Origin: Bacteroidota bacterium
GTDB taxonomy: Bacteria; Bacteroidota; Bacteroidia; Flavobacteriales; Flavobacteriaceae
DNA: 10,039 bases
Assembly: GCA_004356305.1 (NCBI GenBank)
Contig: SMXJ01000022.1
Location: 1-10,039 of the forward strand
Direction: 5' to 3'
Position 1 is the first letter of the stretch. Each line of letters begins with the position of its first letter. This document shows, piece by piece, positions 1 through 5,258 of the stretch. A program made the position numbers and the translations under genes. The notes under the pieces are model-generated. The model searched no databases. It worked only from the letters and a program-made list of their open reading frames with translations, and was not told the DNA's origin.

Positions 1-65
1 CAGTTGGTTAGAGCGCTAGATTGTGGTTCTAGAGGTCGCCGGTTCGAAACCGGTCTTCCACCCCA
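1..65 (+). tRNA. tRNA-His (GTG anticodon), 5' end cut by window edge
   Basis: This is the 3' part of a histidine tRNA. The anticodon stem is 16-20/28-32 with loop TTGTGGT (21-27), giving anticodon GTG at 23-25. The T stem is 38-42/50-54 around loop TTCGAAA. The acceptor 3' strand CTTCCAC (55-61) is followed by C at 62, the discriminator base expected of tRNA-His, and by an encoded CCA (63-65). The D-arm is only partly present, so about a dozen 5' bases (including the strand pairing with 55-61) lie before the window. The identity is firm because anticodon and the unusual C73 agree. Confidence 0.96.
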
Positions 66-66
66 T

Positions 67-95
67 AAAACCTTCGAAGAAATTCGAAGGTTTTT
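67..95 (+). terminator. Rho-independent terminator of tRNA-His
   Basis: A perfect 12-bp stem (67-78 with 83-94; core CCTTCGAA/TTCGAAGG) closes a GAAA tetraloop and ends in a run of T. It starts two bases after the encoded CCA, so it ends the tRNA-His transcript. The 5' A-run makes it potentially bidirectional. Confidence 0.88.
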
Positions 96-96
96 C

Positions 97-139
97 TATA
101 TAATCCTGATGGAAGCTTGCTTCCGATCAGGATTATATA
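97..139. repeat. Long inverted repeat downstream of tRNA-His
   Basis: TATATAATCCTGAT (97-110) is perfectly complementary to ATCAGGATTATATA (126-139). Inside it a second stem GGAAG (111-115) / CTTCC (120-124) closes a CTTG loop, leaving G125 as a single bulge. The total is about 19 paired bases. Its right arm is also the start of the 66-base direct repeat described next. No protein-coding content is visible; its function is unknown. Confidence 0.8.
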
Positions 140-186
140 GAAAACCTCTGGCGAACGCCAGAAGGTTTTATGAGCCGGTTTTCCCC
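121..186. repeat. Direct repeat copy A (partner at 269-334)
   Basis: Positions 121-186 match 269-334 at a constant offset of 148 bases with no gap and a modest number of substitutions. The best conserved stretches are TCAGGATTATATA (127-139) and GAACGCCAGAAGGTTTT (153-169). The copy contains a hairpin: AAAACCT plus CTGGCG (141-153) pairs with CGCCAG plus AGGTTTT (156-169) around an AA loop, with one bulged A. The hairpin survives in copy B although bases differ, which suggests the fold matters, for example as a terminator. Confidence 0.78.
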
Positions 187-209
187 TGCGACAGGCTGGC
201 CCCTTCGCT

Positions 210-232
210 AAAAATATCCACCAGATATTTTT
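210..232. repeat. Hairpin AAAAATATC / GATATTTTT
   Basis: A 9-bp perfect stem (210-218 with 224-232) encloses the loop CACCA. It lies between the two direct-repeat copies. It is AT-rich with a short T tail (TT at 232-233), so it could be a weak terminator or a leftover repeat; it has no assigned role. Confidence 0.5.
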
Positions 233-268
233 TATATGCTCGGTCCGGTTCAGTGCAGCTAAACCTTT

Positions 269-334
269 TTCCGGTCAGGATTATATAAAAAAGCCCTGGT
301 GAACGCCAGAAGGTTTTTTGAGCAGGTTTCCTCA
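269..334. repeat. Direct repeat copy B (partner at 121-186)
   Basis: This is the second copy of the 66-base unit, 148 bases downstream of copy A. It begins TTCCGGTCAGG where copy A has TTCCGATCAGG. Its hairpin keeps the same shape with a G-U pair in place of one G-C pair. A further short match, GTTCAGTGCAGCT (248-260) against GTTCGGTGTAGCT (339-351), hints that the original duplicated unit was longer and later lost material on one side. Confidence 0.75.
287..319 (-). terminator. Probable terminator of the M28 peptidase gene
   Basis: The hairpin inside repeat copy B has stem CTGGTG (296-301) / CGCCAG (304-309) around an AA loop. It is extended after an AA bulge by GCC/GGT pairs and an A-run (287-292) facing a T-run (314-319). 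Read on the minus strand it ends in a run of six T, 45 bases past the peptidase stop codon, which is the layout of an intrinsic terminator. The plus-strand T-run means it can act in both directions. Confidence 0.65.
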
Positions 335-363
335 TGTAGTTCGGTGTAGCTATAGATGGGTAA

Positions 364-1368
364 TCAGAGCTTATCGGCTGTGATCCTTTCTTCTCTATTG
401 GCTATTTCCCAGGCGGTTTGAAAAATGAGTCGGGCGCGTTTTGCCATGAGTTCGTATTCGATCTTGTCCGGAGTATCGGTGGGTCTGTGGTAATCCTCAT
501 GGACCCCGTTGAAGTAAAAGATGATAGGTATGTTATTTTTCGCGAAGTTGTAATGGTCACTGCGATAATAAAATCGGTTGGGGTCATTATCGTCATTGAA
601 TTTATAATCCAATTCCAGATCGCTGTATTCTTTGGCTACACTTTCAGAAACATCATGAAGTACCTGGCTGAGTTTATCGCTCCCTATGAGGTAAATATAG
701 TTGGGATTATCTGCTTTATCGGGATCGATACGGCCGATCATGTCGGTATTTAAGTTGCATACCGTATCTTCAAGAGGGAAGATCGGGTTTTCGGTATAAT
801 ATTGAGAGCCATACAACCCTATTTCCTCACCGGTGACATGTAAAAACAGTATGGATCTTTTAGGGCCGTTGCCATTATTCACTGCCATCTGAAAGGCTTC
901 GGCTATCTCGAGCAAACTAACGGTCCCACTTCCATCGTCATCGGCACCATTATATATCACGTCTTCATCCATACCTATATGGTCATAATGGGCGGAAAGC
1001 ACAATAATTTCTTCGGGTTTTTCACTTCCTCGGATAAAAGCCACCACGTTTTCGGAGGGTTTTGCTTCGCTCATTCGGCTGAAGTATTCGGCGGGAATAA
1101 TTTGATAATATTCGCCATCTTTTGGAGCATTTATGCCTTCTGAAATATAATAATTCTTCAAATATTCGGCTGCCATTTTCTGACCCGGTTCACCGGTCAT
1201 TCTCCCTTGCATTTTATCATCTGCGAATATGTAGAGATGTGTACTTAGTTCTTCAGCTGTAATGGTATTCGCATAATCGATCCGACTCATAGTTCGATCG
1301 ATCATACTTTGAGCCGAGTTGCAAGATATGGTAAGCACGGCCAGGGCAGTAAAAATTAAATACTTCAT
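364..1368 (-). CDS. M28-family zinc aminopeptidase, predicted lipoprotein
   Basis: A 334-residue secreted metallopeptidase of the M28 family, which uses two zinc ions to remove amino acids from peptide N-termini. Residues 1-16 form a lipoprotein signal ending in TISC, so Cys16 would be lipidated and the enzyme held in the cell envelope. All expected metal and catalytic residues are visible: AHYDH (His127, Asp129), GADDDGSG (bridging Asp143), TGEE (catalytic Glu181, ligand Glu182), NTDMIG (Asp209) and EDYHRP (His294). An ATG at 1419 gives a 17-residue extension, but that start would place residues ahead of the signal peptide and lies upstream of a good promoter element (1387-1394), so the ATG at 1368 is preferred. 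It is a single-gene unit with its own terminator at 287-319. The natural substrate cannot be told from sequence; dietary or turnover peptides are the usual inference. Confidence 0.93.
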   Translation of the reverse strand: MKYLIFTALAVLTISCNSAQSMIDRTMSRIDYANTITAEELSTHLYIFADDKMQGRMTGEPGQKMAAEYLKNYYISEGINAPKDGEYYQIIPAEYFSRMSEAKPSENVVAFIRGSEKPEEIIVLSAHYDHIGMDEDVIYNGADDDGSGTVSLLEIAEAFQMAVNNGNGPKRSILFLHVTGEEIGLYGSQYYTENPIFPLEDTVCNLNTDMIGRIDPDKADNPNYIYLIGSDKLSQVLHDVSESVAKEYSDLELDYKFNDDNDPNRFYYRSDHYNFAKNNIPIIFYFNGVHEDYHRPTDTPDKIEYELMAKRARLIFQTAWEIANREERITADKL

Positions 1369-1386
1369 AGAATTGAATTTAGTCAC

Positions 1387-1420
1387 CAAATATACATATT
1401 GTTGAATTTGAGATTCCAAA
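1387..1420 (-). promoter_or_regulatory. Bacteroidota-type promoter of the M28 peptidase gene
   Basis: On the minus strand, TATATTTG (1387-1394) matches the Bacteroidota -7 consensus TAnnTTTG exactly. A TTTG (1417-1420) lies 22 bases upstream as a candidate -33 element, slightly wider than typical. Transcription would start near 1381, leaving a leader of about 13 bases before the ATG at 1368. Confidence 0.6.
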
Positions 1421-1557
1421 AAAAATGTGAAAATTAGACTTTTTTATAATTTTCATGAGTTACTAAGAAGCGAAATATTATTTTTGATTCAAATTGCGGA
1501 TCATCATATTATGTTACCCGCGGTTATTTTTAATTTGAAACAATTGAACGGAAAGCA

Positions 1558-2190
1558 ATGAATGTGCGAACCAATAATACACAAGTTGAGATGACACCCG
1601 AAGGTGCTTTGAAGGTTTTGAAGGATGGAAACCGAAGATTCGCGACCAATTCGGTTCATATCAAAAATTGGGATGAGCAAGTCGCTGCTACTTCCGAAGG
1701 TCAATTTCCGTTGGCTACGATCTTACATTGTATCGATTCGCGCGTCTCTGCAGAATTGCTTTTTGACCAGGGAATAGCGGATATAGTAAGTATCCGCATC
1801 GCTGGGAATTTTGTAAACGATGACATACTAGGCAGCATGGAATTCGCTTGTAAACTTACCGGAACCTCTTTATTGGTGGTGTTAGGGCATACAGATTGTC
1901 TGGCCGTTAAAGGGGCTTGTGATCATATTCGTATGGGTAATTTGACCGGTTTGATCGAAAAAATACAACCGGCTGTAGTTGCGGTTGTAGAACCGACAGA
2001 TAAAAGTGAGCGTACTTCCAAAAACCAGGAATTTGTAAATGAGGTTTCCCGTAAAAATGTTCATATGACACTTGAGAATATCCGTTCTCAGAGTTCGATA
2101 CTGAAGGAGATGGAAGAAAAGAGCGAGATTGTTATTGTAGGGGCTATGTATGATGTTGTATCCAGGGAGGTAATCTTTTTTGATGTATAG
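1558..2190 (+). CDS. Beta-class carbonic anhydrase
   Basis: A 210-residue beta-carbonic anhydrase, interconverting CO2 and bicarbonate with a Cys-His-Cys bound zinc. The zinc site is complete: CIDSR (Cys58, with the Asp60-Arg62 dyad) and GHTDC (His111, Cys114). The surrounding motifs LLFDQGIADI, SIRIAGN and GSMEFA are family hallmarks. No signal peptide is seen, so it should be cytoplasmic. One departure: the residue after Cys114 is Leu115, where most members have Gly (HxxCGA). The ATG at 1558 gives normal family length; a GGAAAG five bases away may assist initiation. A TTAATTTG at 1530-1537 is a one-mismatch -7 element and a possible promoter. It is a lone gene, divergent from the peptidase and followed by tRNA-Ser. 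Likely roles, inferred, are bicarbonate supply for carboxylases or pH balance. Confidence 0.95.
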   Translation: MNVRTNNTQVEMTPEGALKVLKDGNRRFATNSVHIKNWDEQVAATSEGQFPLATILHCIDSRVSAELLFDQGIADIVSIRIAGNFVNDDILGSMEFACKLTGTSLLVVLGHTDCLAVKGACDHIRMGNLTGLIEKIQPAVVAVVEPTDKSERTSKNQEFVNEVSRKNVHMTLENIRSQSSILKEMEEKSEIVIVGAMYDVVSREVIFFDV

Positions 2191-2274
2191 GATAGTAAAC
2201 AGATACGGGATCTTCAGTACTTGTAATGCCCATAGATAGAAAGTCTTGATTAAAGAATTAATTTTACAATTCAC

Positions 2275-2305
2275 TTTACAGAATAAAAAAAGGGTATTAT
2301 ATTTG
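2275..2305 (+). promoter_or_regulatory. Promoter of tRNA-Ser
   Basis: TATATTTG at 2298-2305 is an exact TAnnTTTG -7 element. A TTTAC at 2275-2279, about 19 bases upstream, is a fair -33 element. The start point would be near 2311, about 40 bases before the tRNA. The 5' leader contains a small hairpin GCTTCGC (2315-2321) / GCGAAGC (2325-2331). Confidence 0.6.
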
Positions 2306-2351
2306 CGCTCTGTCGCTTCGCAATGCGAAGCTATGTAGGCAAGGCCGAAAA

Positions 2352-2436
2352 GGAGAAATGGCAGAGTGGTCGAATGCGGCAGTCTTGAAAACTGTTGAGG
2401 GTCACACCTCCGGGGGTTCGAATCCCTCTTTCTCCG
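2352..2436 (+). tRNA. tRNA-Ser (TGA anticodon)
   Basis: An 85-base class II tRNA. The acceptor GGAGAAA (2352-2358) pairs with TTTCTCC (2429-2435), and the discriminator is G2436 as expected for serine. The anticodon stem GCAGT (2379-2383) / ACTGT (2391-2395) closes a loop with TGA at 2386-2388. A long variable arm (about 2396-2413) precedes the T arm, whose loop is TTCGAAT. No CCA is encoded (CAA follows), unlike the tRNA-His at the window start. Confidence 0.97.
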
Positions 2437-2443
2437 CAAAAGG

Positions 2444-2477
2444 AAACCCACAACGAAAGTTGTGGGTTTTGTGTTTT
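2444..2477 (+). terminator. Rho-independent terminator of tRNA-Ser
   Basis: An 11-bp perfect stem, AAACCCACAAC (2444-2454) with GTTGTGGGTTT (2459-2469), closes a GAAA tetraloop. The tail is TGTGTTTT. It lies eight bases beyond the mature tRNA end. The GAAA loop is the same as in the tRNA-His terminator. Confidence 0.87.
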
Positions 2478-2510
2478 CAGGAATGTTGAAAATTTATTTT
2501 CATAAGTGAT

Positions 2511-2557
2511 TGTAAAACACAAAACCTAATCACGCCTTTTTAGGTGTGATTAGGTTT
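2511..2557 (-). terminator. Convergent terminator for the 55-residue membrane protein gene
   Basis: A 16-bp stem with one G-U pair (2522-2537 with 2542-2557; core CCTAATCAC/GTGATTAGG) encloses a TTTT loop. On the minus strand it is followed by TGTGTTTT, the same tail that follows the tRNA-Ser terminator on the plus strand. It lies 91 bases past the stop codon of the small gene at 2649-2816 and faces the tRNA-Ser terminator. Confidence 0.68.
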
Positions 2558-2648
2558 CTATGTTTGCCCGGGATACCACATTGGGATCACGAGCCTTTCG
2601 AGTATATTCAAGACAGGCGAAGCGAGTAATTCCAATAACTAGAGTGGC

Positions 2649-2816
2649 TCACTTCTTCAAAGCATTCAACGCCCATGCGATAACGAAAAACCCAACCCCC
2701 GTGATTATCGGTGGGATCATTACTTTTGGTGCGTGGAATCCGCCGAAATAGATCATAGCGATCCCTAAGACGATTAATAACAGTGCTGAAAGCATTAGAA
2801 TGGTGTTCTTACTCAT
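2649..2816 (-). CDS. Small membrane protein with two predicted helices (55 residues)
   Basis: A 55-residue open frame, MSKNTILMLS... to ...NALKK, read from an ATG at 2816 to a TGA at 2649. The composition is that of a tiny inner-membrane protein: a hydrophobic stretch at about 5-24, a short polar turn with FGGFHAPK (24-31), a second hydrophobic stretch at about 33-51 and a Lys-Lys end. A candidate promoter (2871-2878) lies upstream and a convergent terminator (2511-2557) downstream, which supports a real gene although it is short. I do not recognise the family and assign no function. The plus-strand frame across the same bases is Arg-rich, lacks these features and is treated as a shadow. Confidence 0.72.
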   Translation of the reverse strand: MSKNTILMLSALLLIVLGIAMIYFGGFHAPKVMIPPIITGVGFFVIAWALNALKK

Positions 2817-2870
2817 GACATGAAGTTTTAGAAGGTTGATCTAGAAATATTTTTATCGTGACTTACGATT

Positions 2871-2878
2871 TAAAGATA
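2871..2878 (-). promoter_or_regulatory. Candidate -7 element for the 55-residue protein gene
   Basis: On the minus strand TATCTTTA matches TAnnTTTG at all fixed positions but the last. The start of transcription would be near 2865, giving a leader of about 50 bases. No convincing -33 element is seen in the AT-rich DNA upstream. Confidence 0.35.
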
Positions 2879-2966
2879 CAAAACAATCCATAGTAGTAAA
2901 ATAATCATTTTTATTTCATTGAATTATCGATCGGTACATATTATAATTCATTTATAATCATTAAAT

Positions 2967-2974
2967 TAGCTTTG
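2967..2974 (+). promoter_or_regulatory. -7 element for the 85-residue protein gene
   Basis: TAGCTTTG matches the TAnnTTTG consensus exactly, within AT-rich intergenic DNA. No clear TTTG lies at the usual -33 distance. Transcription from about 2980 would give an unusually long leader of about 100 bases before the ATG at 3082. This element and the one at 2871-2878 are the only signals I see in the divergent spacer 2817-3081. Confidence 0.45.
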
Positions 2975-3081
2975 CACTGAGACTATTTTCTGAATCAGCT
3001 ATTTACCCATCCTCAAGCCACCCGGTTAACCTGCTTACCGACAAGGTATAGTTCAGTATATCTCTAAAAAAGTGATTGTAA

Positions 3082-3339
3082 ATGGTAACTGAGGATATCA
3101 AACTAATATTAAAAAATCTTATTAAATCGGGAATTCTTCCCAAGACCATGTCAACCAGAAAAGTGGTTGAATATCTAAACAGCAAGGAATATCACAGGGC
3201 CAAACTATACCTTCCCGAATTTAAGGAACTATTGGGCAGGAGAAGAATAGGGGCTGATAAGAATTTCGAATTCGATACCTTAAAAGTCATTGAATTTGAA
3301 ATGGAATTGCAAGGGACAATAAGTTTTCCCGTCAACTAA
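3082..3339 (+). CDS. Unrecognised 85-residue protein
   Basis: An 85-residue soluble, charged protein with no signal peptide or membrane segment and no cysteine. The N-terminal half reads as helical (EDIKLILKNLIKSGILP, then TRKVVEYLNSKEYHRAKLYL), followed by FKELLGRRRIG, a basic patch at about residues 52-55, and an acidic-hydrophobic end (VIEFEMELQG). The frame is closed by a TAA immediately before the ATG, so 3082 is the earliest start; Met23 is the only alternative. It converges on the copper adaptor gene with just nine bases between stop codons and no visible terminator. The basic patch and helices would allow nucleic-acid binding, but this is speculation; I recognise no family. Confidence 0.62.
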   Translation: MVTEDIKLILKNLIKSGILPKTMSTRKVVEYLNSKEYHRAKLYLPEFKELLGRRRIGADKNFEFDTLKVIEFEMELQGTISFPVN

Positions 3340-3348
3340 ATACAATCT

Positions 3349-4608
3349 TTAATGCTCTTCATGTACTGTCATTTTTTTACCACCTTTTTTATTCATCATA
3401 GATCTCTTGCCTTGTAACTGCGCGGCGGCATCTACCGTAAAGGTTCCATTGGTGACGATCTCATCACCGTTGGCCAAACCATCTAAAACTTCATAGTTTT
3501 CTCCCAGATTATTGCCTAATAATACTTCTCTCAATTCAAATACCGGCTCGTCGGGATTGATTTTCAGATACACCACAGATCGTTCGCCGGTCCATAGCAC
3601 TGCCGATGAGGGAATTGTAATGGGTTGTTCGGAAGTTAGTTTTACCACATCTATCTTACCTTCAACAAACATCCCCGGCTTGAACACGCCATTTTTATTA
3701 TTCAATACGACTCTTAATTTTACCGTTCTTGTTTTGGTATCCAGAACGGGATCAATAAATGAAACTACAGCTTTGAATTGTTTATTCGGATAGGCATTGG
3801 TTGTAATTGCAACCTGCTGTCCTATTTTAAACAGATCTATTTGGTGTTCATACACATCAAAATTTGCCCAAACCGTACTCAAATTTGATATTCTCAACAA
3901 AGGCTGCCCTTGTTTGATATAATCTCCTTGTTCCACCAATTTCTCAGAAACGGTTCCCGAAACGGTAGCGTATACCGGAAAATTTTCCTTTACCTTCCCG
4001 GAGGCTTCTATTTGATCGATCTGGCCTTCAGACAATTTCCATAATTTTAATTTGTTGCGTACCGCCCGGTATAATGCGGGTTGCGACTCTTTTATGGAGG
4101 AGGCTGTTATCAATTCTTGTTGGGCCGCAAATAACTCGGGTGAATAGATCGTCGCCAGCAATTGTCCTTTCCGTATTTCTTCTCCCGTGAAACTTACATT
4201 GAGTCGTTCTATTCTTCCTGAAAAATAACTCACCTGGACCGTGTTGGCTTCTTCATTCTCTACAATTTTACCTGAAAGCTTTATAGTATTGTCTTCAACT
4301 TCCCCATCTCCCACGATGGATGTTTGTATGTTCGCTAAGGCCATGGCATTTTGAGTCAGCTTGAATTGGTCGGCACCAAGGCCTTCTGTAACTTTTTCAG
4401 CGGGGATTAGATCCATACCGCAAATCGGGCAGGCTCCCGGTTCCGATTTCATGATATGAGGATGCATGGAGCAGGTCCACATCTGATTTGTTTCTTCCGC
4501 TTCCTCATGGTCATGAGCAGTTTCACCGGTAGATGCGTTACCAAAGAGCAACCATCCTAACAGGATTCCCGCGGACAATATTCCGATATAAACTATATAT
4601 TTTTTCAT
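3349..4608 (-). CDS. CusB-like RND efflux periplasmic adaptor with heavy-metal-binding domain
   Basis: A 419-residue membrane-fusion protein linking an inner-membrane RND pump to an outer-membrane channel for copper or silver export. Residues 4-23 form an uncleaved or signal-type helix, followed by a His/Glu-rich linker (HDHEEAEE). A heavy-metal-binding domain spans about 43-70 (WTCSMHPHI ... CPICGMDL; Cys46, His49, Cys60, Cys63, Met65). Then come barrel-sandwich halves flanking a helical hairpin (about 120-240; GRIERLNVSFTGEEIRKGQ, TVSGTVSEKLVEQGDYI), a beta-barrel (about 245-322) and a membrane-proximal domain to about 400. The tail SMMNKKGGKKMTVHEEH is Met/His-rich. It is the last gene of the minus-strand copper series, 49 bases after the DUF2911 gene. 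The matching RND pump is not in the window; a channel gene is at the far end. Some related adaptors continue into DUF3347 at this point; this one stops. Confidence 0.92.
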   Translation of the reverse strand: MKKYIVYIGILSAGILLGWLLFGNASTGETAHDHEEAEETNQMWTCSMHPHIMKSEPGACPICGMDLIPAEKVTEGLGADQFKLTQNAMALANIQTSIVGDGEVEDNTIKLSGKIVENEEANTVQVSYFSGRIERLNVSFTGEEIRKGQLLATIYSPELFAAQQELITASSIKESQPALYRAVRNKLKLWKLSEGQIDQIEASGKVKENFPVYATVSGTVSEKLVEQGDYIKQGQPLLRISNLSTVWANFDVYEHQIDLFKIGQQVAITTNAYPNKQFKAVVSFIDPVLDTKTRTVKLRVVLNNKNGVFKPGMFVEGKIDVVKLTSEQPITIPSSAVLWTGERSVVYLKINPDEPVFELREVLLGNNLGENYEVLDGLANGDEIVTNGTFTVDAAAQLQGKRSMMNKKGGKKMTVHEEH

Positions 4609-4657
4609 ATTATAAATTTTAAAATGTCAGGTATTCATAGTGTGATGTGATATCATT

Positions 4658-5248
4658 CTATTCAATTACTTCAAACCGAAAACTCATGGTTACTTTTTCC
4701 CAGGAAAATGATATCATTCCCTCTGCTGTACCGGTTTCGTTAACCTCATATACCAAATGCTCTGTTATTTCTTCTGAAATTTCCGGTCTGACTTTAAATC
4801 GCATAACATCATCCTTTTCATCATATTCATCTTTACCATGCTGTTCCCAATGTTTGTTGAATATGATCGTCCATTCATCTTGGGAAGGAATCATAAATAA
4901 GGCATATTTACCCGCCGGAAGATCATTCCCCTGGATCTTGAGATCTTTATTGATCTGCATCCAGGTGACCATATGTGCTCCTGCTTGCCAGATGGAATCA
5001 TAGGCCACTAATCCTCCAAAAATGATTCGATTTCTTACACCCGGTGACGAATAGTCAATATGGATATGTGCATCACCAACCATTGCCATCGCCGAGGTAT
5101 GTGGGCTCAACACCTTCTTTTTTGTTGTTTCTAATTTTTCTGCGGATTCTTCTTTTTGAAGAGGCTCATCATTTGAGGTCTTTTGTCGGTCATTTTTACA
5201 GCTTATGATCATAAATAATATTAACGTTATCAGAACTAGCTTTTTCAT
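4658..5248 (-). CDS. DUF2911 lipoprotein
   Basis: A 196-residue predicted lipoprotein: signal 1-16 ending MIISC (Cys17), a charged Glu/Lys linker (20-45), then a DUF2911 domain from about 48 to the end. Family marks are SPH, IDYSSPGVRNRIIFGGL (65-80), the IWQAGAH stretch (86-92), LPAGKYALFMIP (110-121) and WTIIFNKHW (126-134). The molecular role of DUF2911 is not established. Its place ten bases after copA and 49 before the RND adaptor suggests a periplasmic part in metal handling; the Met/His content (SAMAMVGDAHIH, AHMVTWM) is compatible with copper binding but does not prove it. The start is fixed by the signal peptide. Only the link to copper is inferred; the family call is confident. Confidence 0.87.
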   Translation of the reverse strand: MKKLVLITLILFMIISCKNDRQKTSNDEPLQKEESAEKLETTKKKVLSPHTSAMAMVGDAHIHIDYSSPGVRNRIIFGGLVAYDSIWQAGAHMVTWMQINKDLKIQGNDLPAGKYALFMIPSQDEWTIIFNKHWEQHGKDEYDEKDDVMRFKVRPEISEEITEHLVYEVNETGTAEGMISFSWEKVTMSFRFEVIE

Positions 5249-5258
5249 TATTGTTTAT

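Noticed and set aside
4..288. A 94-codon plus-strand open frame at the window start.
   Set aside because: It begins inside tRNA-His and reads through the terminator and palindromic repeats, so it is not a gene.
337..371. Bases around 341-370 (GGTGTAGCT ... AATCAGAGC) resemble a decayed 5' half of a tRNA.
   Set aside because: The match is short and gapped, lacks pairing partners and overlaps the end of the peptidase gene; it is better explained by the local repeat family.
1882..2451. A long 189-codon minus-strand open frame across the carbonic anhydrase 3' end and tRNA-Ser.
   Set aside because: It runs antisense through a confident gene and a tRNA and has no domain-like sequence.
2559..2566. 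An exact TATGTTTG promoter-like element on the plus strand.
   Set aside because: It lies just after a hairpin and is followed by no plus-strand gene for 500 bases; the 63-residue plus frame from 2560 is the shadow of the small minus-strand gene.
2504..3082. The 13-base direct repeat AAGTGATTGTAAA at 2504-2516 and 3070-3082, as a possible attachment-site pair near tRNA-Ser.
   Set aside because: A 13-base AT-rich match in 10 kb is expected about once by chance, it does not include tRNA sequence, and no integrase is present between or near the copies.
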